Positions 53,817 to 62,996 of a DNA stretch of 64,000 bases are shown here, piece after piece. Every line of letters begins with the position of its first letter. The first letter of the stretch is position 1. Source of the stretch: Polaribacter marinus. Its GTDB lineage: Bacteria; Bacteroidota; Bacteroidia; Flavobacteriales; Flavobacteriaceae. The translations under genes and the position numbers were made by a program. Below the pieces are notes generated by a model. The model saw nothing but the letters and a program-made list of their open reading frames with translations. It was not told where the DNA came from and did no database searches. The stretch lies in assembly GCF_022662535.1 (NCBI RefSeq), contig NZ_JAKQYM010000001.1, forward strand, positions 372,001-436,000, in the 5' to 3' direction.

Positions 53817-55388
53817 ATGAGCAAAAAGATGTTTACTCTAATTGTAGTTTTAATGAGCATTTCCTTGGTAGGAATTATTGCTGTACAACTCTATTGGATA
53901 AATAATGCAGTAGAAAGTAAGAAAGAACAATTTAAGAATGATGTACAAAAAACATTAGGAAGTGTTTCGGAAATAATAAACAATAAAGAAGCTGCTTTTT
54001 TTGAAAAAAAAATAGAAGGACTAATAGAAAGTGTAGGTTTAGCAAATGACGCTCAATTAAAGAATTATTTGTTTCAAGAAATAGACACAATATCAAAACA
54101 AAAACTAACTTTTGGCTCAACAATTCTTGAAGAAAATTTTAAGCTACCAACAACAGAATTTTTAGATAACGATTCTACTATTGTAAAAAGAGTAACAGGG
54201 AAACAAGATTTTTTTCAATCTAAATTAATAAAAGGAGTCGATAATCTTTTTTCAACAAAAGAAGAAAAAAGATATTCATTTACGAAAAGGTATTTTGATA
54301 TTGAAAAAGCGTATTCTTCAAAATTATTTGAATCGTATAAAAATAAAAAGCCCATTTACCAAAGAGTTAGTAACAGAGAATTAAACGAAACTATTAAAGA
54401 AGAATTAAAAAAAAGAAATATAGACTTAGATTTTAAATACGGTGTATATACTAAAGATGGTTTAGCTACAAAATTAAAATCTGGTTATTATACTATTAAC
54501 AAAGAAGATAGTTATAAATATCCACTTTTCTTTAATTCAGATGATCAAGTTGATTATATGTTATATGTTACGTTTCCTATGAAAAATGAACATATTTTAT
54601 CTGGAATATCAAATATCTTGCTATTATCATTACTTTTTATTTTTATCATTATAATAGCATTTTCAAGTTCTCTATATCAATTGGTAAGGCAAAAAAAGAT
54701 ATCAGAAATTAAAACAGATTTCATTAATAATATGACGCATGAGTTTAAAACACCTATAGCTACTATAAACCTTGCTTTAGATTCAATTAAGAACCCAAAA
54801 ATTATAAATGATAATGAGAAGGTTCTGCGTTATATACAAATGATTAGAGATGAAAATAAAAGAATGCACTCACAAGTAGAAAACGTTCTTAGAATTTCGA
54901 GACTAGAGAAAAATCAATTAGATATTAGTAAGGAAACCATAGATGTACACGACATAATAGAAGATGCCATTACACATGTAAGTTTATTAATTAATGATAG
55001 AAAAGGAAGTCTTGAAACACATTTTCAGGCAATAACATCAGAGGTTCCAGGGAACCAGTTTCATTTAACAAATGTAATTGTAAATATATTAGAAAACGCT
55101 TTAAAATATTCTGAAGGAGCACCAAAGATAGATGTCTATACAGAAAGTACCAATAAGTTTTTTATCTTAAAGGTAAAAGATGAAGGAATTGGAATGAGTA
55201 AGAGTGTACAGAAAAATGTTTTTGATAAATTTTATAGAGAACAAAAAGGAAATATTCATAATGTAAAAGGCCATGGTTTAGGATTGGCATATGTAAAAGA
55301 AATCGTAGAAAAACATCACGGAACAGTTTTTGTTGAAAGTGAAAAAGGAAAAGGAAGCATATTCACTGTTAAGTTACCTTTAATTTAA
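53817..55388 (+). CDS. Membrane sensor histidine kinase (RprX-like)
   Basis: 523 residues. TM1 about 7-27, periplasmic sensor about 28-263, TM2 about 264-284, HisKA with H308 (NNMTHEFKTPIA), HATPase with N-box NVIVNILENALKYS, G1 DEGIGM and G2 GHGLGLA. The pairing with an OmpR-type regulator 24 bp downstream and the overall layout match RprXY of Bacteroidota, thought to respond to envelope or ion stress; the signal is unknown. Good family call, gene name not certain. Confidence 0.93.
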   Translation: MSKKMFTLIVVLMSISLVGIIAVQLYWINNAVESKKEQFKNDVQKTLGSVSEIINNKEAAFFEKKIEGLIESVGLANDAQLKNYLFQEIDTISKQKLTFGSTILEENFKLPTTEFLDNDSTIVKRVTGKQDFFQSKLIKGVDNLFSTKEEKRYSFTKRYFDIEKAYSSKLFESYKNKKPIYQRVSNRELNETIKEELKKRNIDLDFKYGVYTKDGLATKLKSGYYTINKEDSYKYPLFFNSDDQVDYMLYVTFPMKNEHILSGISNILLLSLLFIFIIIIAFSSSLYQLVRQKKISEIKTDFINNMTHEFKTPIATINLALDSIKNPKIINDNEKVLRYIQMIRDENKRMHSQVENVLRISRLEKNQLDISKETIDVHDIIEDAITHVSLLINDRKGSLETHFQAITSEVPGNQFHLTNVIVNILENALKYSEGAPKIDVYTESTNKFFILKVKDEGIGMSKSVQKNVFDKFYREQKGNIHNVKGHGLGLAYVKEIVEKHHGTVFVESEKGKGSIFTVKLPLI

Positions 55389-55412
55389 AAAAAAAATATA
55401 AAAAGTATAAAA

Positions 55413-56114
55413 ATGGGAAGTAAAAAAATTTTATTAGTAGAAGATGATCCAAACTTTGGAACAGTTTTAAAAGATTATTTAGCGTTAAATGATTACAACG
55501 TAACACATGCTAAAGACGGTATAGAAGGTTTAATTATGTTTAAAAACAGCGATTATGACTTATGTATTTTAGATGTAATGATGCCTCGTAAAGATGGATT
55601 TTCTTTAGCGCAAGATATTAGAGTAACAAATAAAGAAGTGCCAATTATTTTTTTAACGGCTAAAACATTAAAAGAAGATGTTTTAAAAGGGTATTCTGTT
55701 GGTGCAGATGATTATTTAAATAAACCTTTTGATTCTGAAGTATTATTACATAAAATAAAAGCAATTTTACAAAGAAAAGATACAGATAAAACGGCAGAAT
55801 CTGAACAATTCGAATTTACAATTGGAGGGTTTGCTTTTAATTCTAAATTAAGACATTTATCAACAAGTAATGATGTAGAGCCTATAAAATTATCACCAAA
55901 AGAAAGTAAATTGCTACGTATGTTAGCGATTCATAAAAACGATTTAATGCCACGTGAATTAGCATTGACTAAGATTTGGAGGGATGATAATTATTTTACA
56001 TCTAGAAGTATGGATGTTTATATTGCAAAACTTCGTAAGTATTTAAAAGACGATGAAAATGTAGAGATTTTAAATATACATGGAGAAGGATTTCGATTGG
56101 TAGATAAATCTTAA
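55413..56114 (+). CDS. OmpR/PhoB-type response regulator (RprY-like)
   Basis: 233 residues. REC domain 1-120: acidic pocket E10-D11-D12, phospho-acceptor D54, T82 in FLTAK, K104 in NKPF. C-terminal winged helix (about 135-232) with KLSPKESKLLRMLA, DDNYFTSRSMDVYIAKLRKYL and HGEGFRLV. DNA-binding transcription factor of the kinase upstream; the cognate operator was not identified. Confidence 0.94.
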   Translation: MGSKKILLVEDDPNFGTVLKDYLALNDYNVTHAKDGIEGLIMFKNSDYDLCILDVMMPRKDGFSLAQDIRVTNKEVPIIFLTAKTLKEDVLKGYSVGADDYLNKPFDSEVLLHKIKAILQRKDTDKTAESEQFEFTIGGFAFNSKLRHLSTSNDVEPIKLSPKESKLLRMLAIHKNDLMPRELALTKIWRDDNYFTSRSMDVYIAKLRKYLKDDENVEILNIHGEGFRLVDKS

Positions 56115-56134
56115 TTAAAGAACCTTCCCAAAAT

Positions 56135-56171
56135 AAAAACTCAATTTGATACTTTCAAGTTGAGTTTTTTT
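56135..56171 (+). terminator. Terminator of the two-component operon
   Basis: Ten-bp stem CTCAATTTGA / TCAAGTTGAG (56140-56149, 56155-56164, one G-T wobble), A5 before and T7 after. Confidence 0.85.
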
Positions 56172-56210
56172 GTACTTTTATAATACCACATCAAAGTAAG
56201 AAAGTATACT

Positions 56211-56831
56211 ATGGCAGAATTTATTAAAATTTATAACGAAAATCCAAACCCAAAAGAAATTGATAAAGTTGTAAAAGTTTTACAAAATGGTGGTTTAATA
56301 ATTTACCCAACCGATACAGTGTATGGTTTAGGATGTGATATTACTAATCCAAAAGCTTTAGAAAAAATAGCAAAAATAAAAGGAGTAAAACTAGATAAGG
56401 CTAATTTCTCTTTTATTTGTAATGATTTAAGCCATTTGTCAGATTATGTAAAACAAATTGACTCTTCAACCTTTAAACTATTAAAAAGGGCTTTACCAGG
56501 ACCTTATACATTTATTCTACCAGGAAGTAATAATTTACCAAAAGCCTTTAAAAAACGTAAAACTGTTGGGATTCGTATTCCAGATAATACTATTGCTAGA
56601 ACACTGGTAGGCGCTTTAGGGAACCCTATTGTATCTACTTCTATACGTGATGATGATGATGTTTTAGAGTATACAACCGATCCGGAATTAATTTTCGAAA
56701 AATGGAAAAATCTTGTAGATATTGTTATTGATGGTGGATATGGAGATAATTATGCGTCTACAGTAATCGATTTAACTTTAGATTATCCAGAAGTAATAAG
56801 AGAAGGAAAAGGTAGCTTAGATGTTTTATAA
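56211..56831 (+). CDS. tsaC: L-threonylcarbamoyladenylate synthase (Sua5/YciO/YrdC family)
   Basis: 206 residues, a single YrdC domain without the extra Sua5 C-terminal domain. Signature GGLIIYPTDTVYGLGCDITN (about 28-47), LPGPYTFILP (about 95-104), KRKTVGIRIPDN, and GNPIVSTSI. It makes the threonylcarbamoyl-AMP used for t6A modification of tRNA with TsaB/D/E. Some proteins of this size are YciO paralogues with unknown function, so a second copy may exist elsewhere. The gene end is 1 bp from the convergent glycosyltransferase. Confidence 0.87.
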   Translation: MAEFIKIYNENPNPKEIDKVVKVLQNGGLIIYPTDTVYGLGCDITNPKALEKIAKIKGVKLDKANFSFICNDLSHLSDYVKQIDSSTFKLLKRALPGPYTFILPGSNNLPKAFKKRKTVGIRIPDNTIARTLVGALGNPIVSTSIRDDDDVLEYTTDPELIFEKWKNLVDIVIDGGYGDNYASTVIDLTLDYPEVIREGKGSLDVL

Positions 56832-56832
56832 A

Positions 56833-57831
56833 CTATTTTAATTTATCAAACGTTTTTCTACCCAAAGCAAAATATTGCCAAACAATACTCGTGTGTAAAT
56901 TATAATCTTGTTTTTTGTTTAATACTTTACGTTTTTTTAGAAATCTAAAAAAGTTTTTATAAAAACTAAAATGTGCTTTTACAATTGCCCAAGTATGAAT
57001 GGGTCTTAGTTCTATTAAAAATTTTATTCCTGCAATTCCATCTAAAATTAAACGAGAAAAGACAACAAATAAAAACCATTTTCTAGGAACATTTTTAACC
57101 ACATTTAGCAAACTGTTTCTAAAGTTTAAAAATGTTTTTTGAGGATTTGTTTCTTTAAGTGTAGCGCCGCCAACATGAAATACAGTAGATGTTCCTACAT
57201 ATTTAACTTTATACCCAGCGTTTCTAGTTCTCCAACATAAATCTATTTCTTCCTGATGTGCAAAATAATCTTCATCAAAACCATGTAATTGATGATACAC
57301 TTTTGAACGAATAAATAAACAAGCACCAGAAGCCCAAAAAATTTCTGTAATATCATTAAATTGGTGATGGTCAATTTCTAAATTATTAAAAATTCGCCCT
57401 CTACAATAAGGGTAACCATACAAATCAATAAATCCCCCAGCAGCTCCTGCATATTCAAATTTTGTTTTATTTTTAAAATCTAATATTTTGGGTTGAATGA
57501 TAGCTGTTTCTTTTTCATCTTTAAAAACGTTTAAAACTGGTTGTAGCCAGTTTTCTGTGACTTCAACATCAGAATTTAGTAGACATAATATATCTGCTTT
57601 GATAGTTTGTAAAGCATCATTATAACCTTTTGCATACCCACCATTTGTTGTGTTTTTTACAATTTGAATAGAAGGAAAATGTTTTTTTATAAATTGTATA
57701 GAATTATCTGTAGAAGCATTGTCTGCAACATAAATATCTGCTTCTTTAGAGCTAAAATTTACAACAAATGGCAAAAACTGTTCTAATAGTTTTTGTCCAT
57801 TCCAATTTAATATAACGATTGCTGTTTTCAA
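56833..57831 (-). CDS. Glycosyltransferase family 2
   Basis: 332 residues. GT-A N-terminus MKTAIVILNWNGQKLLEQFL, nucleotide-sugar aspartate in YVADNASTDNS, DxD-like LLNSDVEV (about 83-90), acceptor region GFDEDYFAHQEEIDLCWR (about 183-200), and a C-terminal basic/aromatic helix that probably associates with the membrane. The FDEDYFAHQEEIDLCWR motif is typical of rhamnosyltransferase-like GT2 enzymes. Probably builds a surface glycan; substrate unknown. No other glycan genes are adjacent. Confidence 0.9.
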   Translation of the reverse strand: MKTAIVILNWNGQKLLEQFLPFVVNFSSKEADIYVADNASTDNSIQFIKKHFPSIQIVKNTTNGGYAKGYNDALQTIKADILCLLNSDVEVTENWLQPVLNVFKDEKETAIIQPKILDFKNKTKFEYAGAAGGFIDLYGYPYCRGRIFNNLEIDHHQFNDITEIFWASGACLFIRSKVYHQLHGFDEDYFAHQEEIDLCWRTRNAGYKVKYVGTSTVFHVGGATLKETNPQKTFLNFRNSLLNVVKNVPRKWFLFVVFSRLILDGIAGIKFLIELRPIHTWAIVKAHFSFYKNFFRFLKKRKVLNKKQDYNLHTSIVWQYFALGRKTFDKLK

Positions 57832-57933
57832 GTTTGCGAATTTACTGTTTAAAAACCAGTTTTTCTTTAAAGTTTTCTTAATTCTACTTTTATGTAAAGT
57901 GGTTGTAGAAGCATAAAAAAATGTAATGCAAAA

Positions 57934-58380
57934 TTATTTATAATTTGGTATTTCTTTTAGAAAGATATAGGTTTCTTTTTCAAAATCCATTTTACAATAA
58001 AAATGCTCTAAACCGTTAGTTACAATTAAATAATTAGCTTGTAGTTTTAAATTATACCGTGCAATTTGGTCAAAAGTATCTTGTGTGATTTTAATTTTTG
58101 GAGCCTTACATTCTACAATTATGTCTGGTTTTCCATCTGTATTAAACACCAAAATATCTGTTCTTTTTTTTCGATTATTAATGGTTAATTGCTTTTCTAA
58201 AGCAATTAAAGAGGTTGGATATTTTTTTTCTTCAATTAAAAAACAAACAAAATGCTGACGCACCCATTCTTCTGGTGTTAGTACCATATATTTTTTTCTC
58301 AATTTATCAAAAATAAGCGTCTTATTTTCGTTACTTTTGAGTTTGAATTTATATGTTGGAAGATTGAGTTTTTGCATCAA
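57934..58380 (-). CDS. HsdR N-terminal-like (restriction nuclease domain) protein, stand-alone
   Basis: 148 residues (MM start; the second Met is also possible). Nuclease-like motif: D75 in RTDILVF and E90-C-K92 in IIVECKAPK, as in the PD-(D/E)xK domain of type I restriction HsdR N-termini. No motor, HsdM or HsdS gene accompanies it. It is divergent from holA by 14 bp. From memory this pair is conserved in flavobacteria, suggesting a role in DNA repair or replication instead of restriction; that is inference. Confidence 0.85.
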   Translation of the reverse strand: MMQKLNLPTYKFKLKSNENKTLIFDKLRKKYMVLTPEEWVRQHFVCFLIEEKKYPTSLIALEKQLTINNRKKRTDILVFNTDGKPDIIVECKAPKIKITQDTFDQIARYNLKLQANYLIVTNGLEHFYCKMDFEKETYIFLKEIPNYK

Positions 58381-58394
58381 TCAAAAGTAAGAAA

Positions 58395-59396
58395 ATGAAC
58401 GAAATAAGAAGTATTGTTTCTGATATTAAAAGTGGTAACATAAAACCTATTTATTTTTTAATGGGTGATGAACCTTATTATATTGATAAAATTTCTGATT
58501 TTATTGAAGAAACTGTTTTAGATGAAGCAGAAAAAGGGTTTAATCAACAAGTTATGTATGGTAGAGATGCAACCATAGAAGATATTGTTTCGTCTGCAAA
58601 ACGATTTCCAATGATGGCAGAAAGACAGGTTTTAATTGTTAAGGAAGCTCAAGATTTAAGTAGAAATATAGAAAAATTGGTTTCTTATGCAGAAAATCCA
58701 CAGCCTACAACGGTTTTAGTTTTAAATTATAAATATAAAAAACTAGACAAACGTAAAAAACTACACAAAGCCATTGCAAAATCAGGAATGATTTTTGAAA
58801 GTAAAAAATTGTATGAAAATCAAGTTTCAGACTGGATTCGTAGAGTTTTAGCTGGAAAAAAATATCAAATTGAGCCAAAAGCAGCTTTAATGTTGGTAGA
58901 ATTTTTAGGAACTGATTTGAGTAAGATTTCTAACGAATTAGATAAATTAATTTTAGTGCTTCCTAAAGAAACAGTTATAACTCCAAATCATGTAGAGGAG
59001 AATATAGGTATTTCTAAAGATTTTAATAATTTTGAATTACGAAAAGCAATAGGAGAGAAGAATATTGTAAAAGCAAATAGAATTATCAATTATTTTGCAG
59101 AAAACCCTAAAAACAACCCTTTGGTAATGACTATCTCTTTATTAAATGGTTTTTTTACACAGTTACTTTCTTTTCATGGTCTAAAAGATAAATCTAAAAA
59201 TTCTGTTGCAAAAACTTTAGGAGTAAACCCGTATTTTGTAGATGAATATTTTTTAGCTTCTAGAAATTATCCTATGCGAAAAGTAGCTCAGGTAATTGCC
59301 TTTTTACGAGAGGCAGATGTAAAAAGTAAAGGAGTAGGGGCAAGTCAATCTGATGAAGATATCTTAAAAGAATTATTGTTTAGAATTTTACATTAA
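58395..59396 (+). CDS. holA: DNA polymerase III subunit delta
   Basis: 333 residues, family length. N-terminal IYFLMGDEPYYIDKISDFIEE (about 17-38) and the AAA-like clamp-loader fold (MMAERQVLIVKEAQDL, LGTDLSKISNELDKLIL) are typical. As the wrench subunit of the clamp loader it opens the beta clamp. The coding start is 14 bp from the divergent HsdR-N-like gene, so their promoters must overlap. Its stop overlaps the 3-prime end of the convergent 59393 gene by 4 bp. Confidence 0.93.
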   Translation: MNEIRSIVSDIKSGNIKPIYFLMGDEPYYIDKISDFIEETVLDEAEKGFNQQVMYGRDATIEDIVSSAKRFPMMAERQVLIVKEAQDLSRNIEKLVSYAENPQPTTVLVLNYKYKKLDKRKKLHKAIAKSGMIFESKKLYENQVSDWIRRVLAGKKYQIEPKAALMLVEFLGTDLSKISNELDKLILVLPKETVITPNHVEENIGISKDFNNFELRKAIGEKNIVKANRIINYFAENPKNNPLVMTISLLNGFFTQLLSFHGLKDKSKNSVAKTLGVNPYFVDEYFLASRNYPMRKVAQVIAFLREADVKSKGVGASQSDEDILKELLFRILH

Positions 59397-59704
59397 TATT
59401 TATTCCATACTTTTTTATTTTTTGCTCTAGGGCCTTGAAGCTCTTTCCTTTTGTTGTTTGTAGTGACAATTATTTCAGATTTAGTTTTTGTTTTATTCCA
59501 AATTTTCTTGTTTTTAAATTTTGCCCCGTACGTATCTTTATTAACAAAGCTTTTCACTTTAATTAAGGTGTTTACTTTTTTAAGTTGCCAAGGTTTTTGA
59601 TTTTTGACTTGTGGGCCCGTAAGGATGTTTTTTTCTTGAGCAAGAAAGCTACTTCCTAACATTATAAATAATATAAAAGTTGTTTTTTTAACTAATAGTT
59701 TCAT
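59393..59704 (-). CDS. Small secreted basic protein with repeated GPxxKNxKxW motif
   Basis: 103 residues. Signal peptide about 1-22 (KKTTFILFIMLGSSFLAQ). The mature protein is extremely Lys-rich and has three related segments: GPQVKNQKPW (about 30-39), GAKFKNKKIWN (about 60-70) and GPRAKNKKVWN (about 92-102). Probably a short structural repeat in the periplasm or cell surface; could bind nucleic acid or an anionic polymer (speculative). Overlaps the holA stop by 4 bp. The 59705-59999 gap upstream holds only the M28 gene terminator (59945-59979). Confidence 0.72.
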   Translation of the reverse strand: MKLLVKKTTFILFIMLGSSFLAQEKNILTGPQVKNQKPWQLKKVNTLIKVKSFVNKDTYGAKFKNKKIWNKTKTKSEIIVTTNNKRKELQGPRAKNKKVWNKY

Positions 59705-59944
59705 AATACCTTATTTAAACAATTAATTCAAATTTAAAAAACAAGAAAAGATTAAATGTTAAGATTTTGTAAAAATGAAAAATAAATAACTTAAAAATAG
59801 GAGTTTAATCATAGAAATACTCTTGTTCGTATAAGATTCCTTTTATTTAAATTGAAACTTTTTTAAATTAAGTAAGCCATTTATTACGATTTGTTGCTAT
59901 TTTATGAGTTGTTGTTAATAATCTTTACCTTTATTTAAAAGCAC

Positions 59945-59979
59945 AAAAAAAACCGAACAAATAAGATTGTTCGGTTTTT
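59945..59979 (-). terminator. Terminator of the M28 peptidase gene
   Basis: Thirteen-bp stem AAAAACCGAACAA / TTGTTCGGTTTTT (59948-59960, 59967-59979), 6-nt loop, with an A-run at 59945-59952 on plus (T-run on minus). Confidence 0.9.
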
Positions 59980-59999
59980 AATTTTTACAAAAAGTAAGT

Positions 60000-61052
60000 T
60001 TATTTACCTTCTTCTTTTTTTTGCTCAACTTTATCAGCAATAATTCTATTTTCTCTGTTAGCAACTTCCCAAGCTGTATAGAACACCAAGCGAGTTCTAT
60101 TTTCTAACAACTCGTAATTAATTTTGTCTGGTGTATCTGTATGTTTGTGATAATCGACATGAGTACCATTAAAGTAAAAAATAATTGGCACATTATGTTT
60201 TGCAAAATTATAATGATCAGATCTGTAGTAATAACGATTTGGGTCATTTTCATCATTATACTTATAATCTAAATTAATATTCATGTATTTTTTATTAACC
60301 GCTTCAGAAAGATTGTGTAACTCTGTACTTAACTTATCTGAACCAATTAAATAGACATAATTTGGATCTGCTTTATGTCTGTCATCAATTCTACCAATCA
60401 TATCAATATTTAAATCACAAACCGTATTTGCAATTGGAAATAAAGGGTTTTCTGTGTAATATTTAGAACCTAATAATCCTTTTTCTTCTCCTGTTACGTG
60501 TAAAAATAAAATTGACCGTTTAGGGCCTTTACCCGCTTTAACTGCTTTTTGAAAAGCTTCTGCAATTTCTAAAACTGCAACCGTACCAGAACCATCGTCA
60601 TCTGCTCCATTATAAATTTTTCCATTTTTTATTCCTTCATGATCTAAATGTGCAGAAATCACAACAATTTCATCTGGTTTTTCTGTTCCTTTTATAAAGG
60701 CAACTACATTTTCTGAAGATTTTAAATTTCCACGTCTTGAGTTTTTATTTAACCATTCTGCAGGAACTTCTTGAAAATAATCATCTCCACCAAGGGCAGA
60801 GGCAATTCCATTTTTCACATAAAAGTTTTTTAAATATTCAACCGCCTTTTTTTGACCTGGTTCACCTGTATTTCTTCCTTCAAATTCATCTGAAGCATAA
60901 GTAAATAAATGTGTACCTAAGTCTTTAGCGGTAATTGTAGCAGCATATTTTGCAGCTTGGTCTACATTAGCATCATCATTTTTGGATGCGTTTTGACTAG
61001 AACTACACGCCATAAAAGCTAATGCACTAGCAACATAAAGTATTTTTTTCAT
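60000..61052 (-). CDS. M28-family metallopeptidase lipoprotein
   Basis: 350 residues. Lipobox AFMAC with C16 modifies the protein as an envelope lipoprotein. Zinc ligands of the M28 fold: H in VVISAHLDHEG (about 134-144), D in GADDDGSGTVA (about 149-159), E-E in VTGEEKGLLGS, D in LNIDMIGRIDD, and H in THVDYHKHTDTPDKI. An aminopeptidase-like role on peptides in the periplasm is likely. The promoter is a full TTTG-N20-TACTTTTG (61090-61121) and the gene has its own terminator. Confidence 0.93.
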   Translation of the reverse strand: MKKILYVASALAFMACSSSQNASKNDDANVDQAAKYAATITAKDLGTHLFTYASDEFEGRNTGEPGQKKAVEYLKNFYVKNGIASALGGDDYFQEVPAEWLNKNSRRGNLKSSENVVAFIKGTEKPDEIVVISAHLDHEGIKNGKIYNGADDDGSGTVAVLEIAEAFQKAVKAGKGPKRSILFLHVTGEEKGLLGSKYYTENPLFPIANTVCDLNIDMIGRIDDRHKADPNYVYLIGSDKLSTELHNLSEAVNKKYMNINLDYKYNDENDPNRYYYRSDHYNFAKHNVPIIFYFNGTHVDYHKHTDTPDKINYELLENRTRLVFYTAWEVANRENRIIADKVEQKKEEGK

Positions 61053-61089
61053 CGAGTTAAAATGTATTTTGTTTGATATGATTAGTATT

Positions 61090-61121
61090 CAAAAGTAACA
61101 AAAAGTTACGCTAGCATCAAA
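61090..61121 (-). promoter_or_regulatory. Bacteroidota promoter: TTTG-N20-TACTTTTG
   Basis: Minus strand: TTTG (61118-61121 on plus as CAAA), 20-base gap, TACTTTTG (61090-61097). It is 37 bp before ATG 61052, and the -33 box sits 1 bp from the stop of the upstream ABC gene. Confidence 0.7.
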
Positions 61122-61122
61122 T

Positions 61123-61911
61123 TTAATTTTTGTTGATGACAAACTGTTCTAATGTTCTGTTAAAATTAATGAGTTCTTTTGGGAATAAATTGTCAAAAGC
61201 ATTTTGTGAAATTAACTGGGAAGGCTTTCCTGTGTATAAATTATTATCTGTAAAAAGAATAATTTCATCAGATAGTTTAATGGCTAAATTTACTTCATGA
61301 GAAGAAATAAGAATCGTTTTAGAAGTCTCTTTAACCAACTTCTTTAACAATGAAAAAATTTTAATAGTATGATGCATGTCTAAATGTGCTGTCGGCTCAT
61401 CTAAAATAATGATTTCTGTGTCTTGAGCTAATGCTCTCGCAATAAGAACTCGTTGTAATTGTCCATCACTTAGTTCGTAAAAACGATTGTCTTTTAAGTG
61501 TGTTATTTCTGTTTGTTGAATTGCTAGTTCTACTTTTTGGATGTCTTCTTTAGAAAGTTTGTCAATCCAATTGGTGTAAGGTTGTCTGCCTAATGCAACT
61601 AACTCAAAAACAGTTAATTGACTTTCTGGTAAACGCTCTGTTAATACAAGACTTAACTGAGTAGATAATTCTTTTTCAGAGTAATTACTAATGTTTTTAT
61701 CATTTAACAAAATTCTCCCAGAAATGGGTTTTTGTACTTTAGAAATGGTTCTTAAAAAAGTAGATTTTCCAATTCCGTTTTTTCCTAAAACAGTAATTAA
61801 TTTATTTTTCTCTAATGACAGATTGATGTCTGAGAAAACAATTTTATCTTGCTTTTTTTGATGATATCCAATGGATAGTTTTTCGATTTTTAGAATACTA
61901 TTTTTACACAT
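61123..61911 (-). CDS. Iron/cobalamin-type ABC importer, ATP-binding protein
   Basis: 262 residues. Walker A GKNGIGKST (about 38-46), signature LSDGQLQR (about 146-153), Walker B IILDEPTAHLD (about 167-177), H-switch ISSHEVNLA. The signature has D at the position of the second G of LSGGQ, within the tolerated variation of BtuD/FepC-type ATPases. Its ATG is directly next to the permease stop (62940-61912 on minus), so the two form a unit. No periplasmic-binding protein gene is next to it. Confidence 0.9.
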   Translation of the reverse strand: MCKNSILKIEKLSIGYHQKKQDKIVFSDINLSLEKNKLITVLGKNGIGKSTFLRTISKVQKPISGRILLNDKNISNYSEKELSTQLSLVLTERLPESQLTVFELVALGRQPYTNWIDKLSKEDIQKVELAIQQTEITHLKDNRFYELSDGQLQRVLIARALAQDTEIIILDEPTAHLDMHHTIKIFSLLKKLVKETSKTILISSHEVNLAIKLSDEIILFTDNNLYTGKPSQLISQNAFDNLFPKELINFNRTLEQFVINKN

Positions 61912-62940
61912 CTAAATAAAGATTTTCTTTTTTCTGATAAGCAACCAAATAACAATAGGAGCTCCAAATAAAGATGTTATGGCATTAATTGGAAGCGTAA
62001 ATTCACTTGTTGGTAATTGTGCAATTATATCGCAAATTAATAGTATAATTGAACCAATAATTGCTACTGAGGGTAATAATATTTTATGATTTGAGCTTGT
62101 GAAAATCATTCTAGCAATGTGCGGAACGGCTAAGCCAATAAAAGCAATTGGACCAGAAAAAGCCGTAATAACTCCGGTTAATAAACTTGTAATCAATAAA
62201 ATAATATTTCTACTTTTCTTTACATTTATACCTAAACTTTTGGCATAATTTTCTCCTAACAAAAAGCTATTTAACGGTTTTATAATTGAGACAGTTGCCA
62301 ACATTCCTATTATATAAATAATAAAGAAAACAGAAATTTCATTCCAAGATAAATTCCCTAAACTTCCAAAGCTCCAAAATAAATATTGTTGAATTTGTGC
62401 AGCTTCACTAAAATAAGCTAAGACACTAATTACTGCAGATGTTAAAGATCCAAACATCAATCCAATAATTAAAATAGACATGGTGTTTCTAACTTTATTT
62501 GCAGCAATAATTACAGCCGACAAAACTAAAAAAGCACCCAAACTAGCAGCAATAGGTAAAGACCAATTAGAAGCAGAGTTAGAGAGTAAAAAACCACCAA
62601 AAAGAGAAGAGCCTAAAATTAAAATAGCAACACCTAGACTTGCTCCAGATGAAATTCCTAAAACAAACGGGCCTGCAAGTGGATTTCTAAATAAAGTTTG
62701 CATTAATAGACCACAAACAGACAATCCAGAACCAACTAAAACCGCAGTAATTGCTTTTGGTACTCTAAAGTTAAGAATGATTGTTTCCCAACTTTCCTTG
62801 GCTACCTCTCCACCAAAAATGCTGTTAAAAATATCTTTAAATGGAATAGAAACAGAACCAAAACTAATATTCAAAAAGAACAAAATTATCAGTAAAACTG
62901 ATAAAATAAGGAAGTATTTTGTATAAGATTTGTTTTCCAT
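61912..62940 (-). CDS. FecCD/BtuC-type ABC importer permease
   Basis: 342 residues with about ten TM helices, the BtuC/FecCD pattern. Family motifs: VPKAITAVLVGSGLSVCGLLMQTLFRNPLAGPFVLGISSGASLGV (positions about 54-98 in three parts), GAFLVLSAVIIAANK, and the C-terminal SGPIAFIGLAVPHIARMI (about 261-278). It imports a chelated iron, heme or cobalamin; substrate not determined. No riboswitch or Fur box is visible upstream. Binding protein and TonB receptor are likely elsewhere. Confidence 0.92.
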   Translation of the reverse strand: MENKSYTKYFLILSVLLIILFFLNISFGSVSIPFKDIFNSIFGGEVAKESWETIILNFRVPKAITAVLVGSGLSVCGLLMQTLFRNPLAGPFVLGISSGASLGVAILILGSSLFGGFLLSNSASNWSLPIAASLGAFLVLSAVIIAANKVRNTMSILIIGLMFGSLTSAVISVLAYFSEAAQIQQYLFWSFGSLGNLSWNEISVFFIIYIIGMLATVSIIKPLNSFLLGENYAKSLGINVKKSRNIILLITSLLTGVITAFSGPIAFIGLAVPHIARMIFTSSNHKILLPSVAIIGSIILLICDIIAQLPTSEFTLPINAITSLFGAPIVIWLLIRKKKIFI

Positions 62941-62996
62941 TTATGAATGTCAGGTTGATCGAAATTTGTAATTATAATTTTTTTATAATGACAATT

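Noticed and set aside
57934-58380. A restriction-modification locus
   Set aside because: Only an HsdR N-terminal-like domain; no methylase, specificity or helicase gene.
62480-62926. 148-aa open frame on plus, antisense to the FecCD permease
   Set aside because: Lys/Pro-rich shadow of a strong family on the other strand, with no promoter or signal of its own.
62941-62996. Cobalamin or other riboswitch near the importer
   Set aside because: The short leader has no conserved box or room for such a structure.
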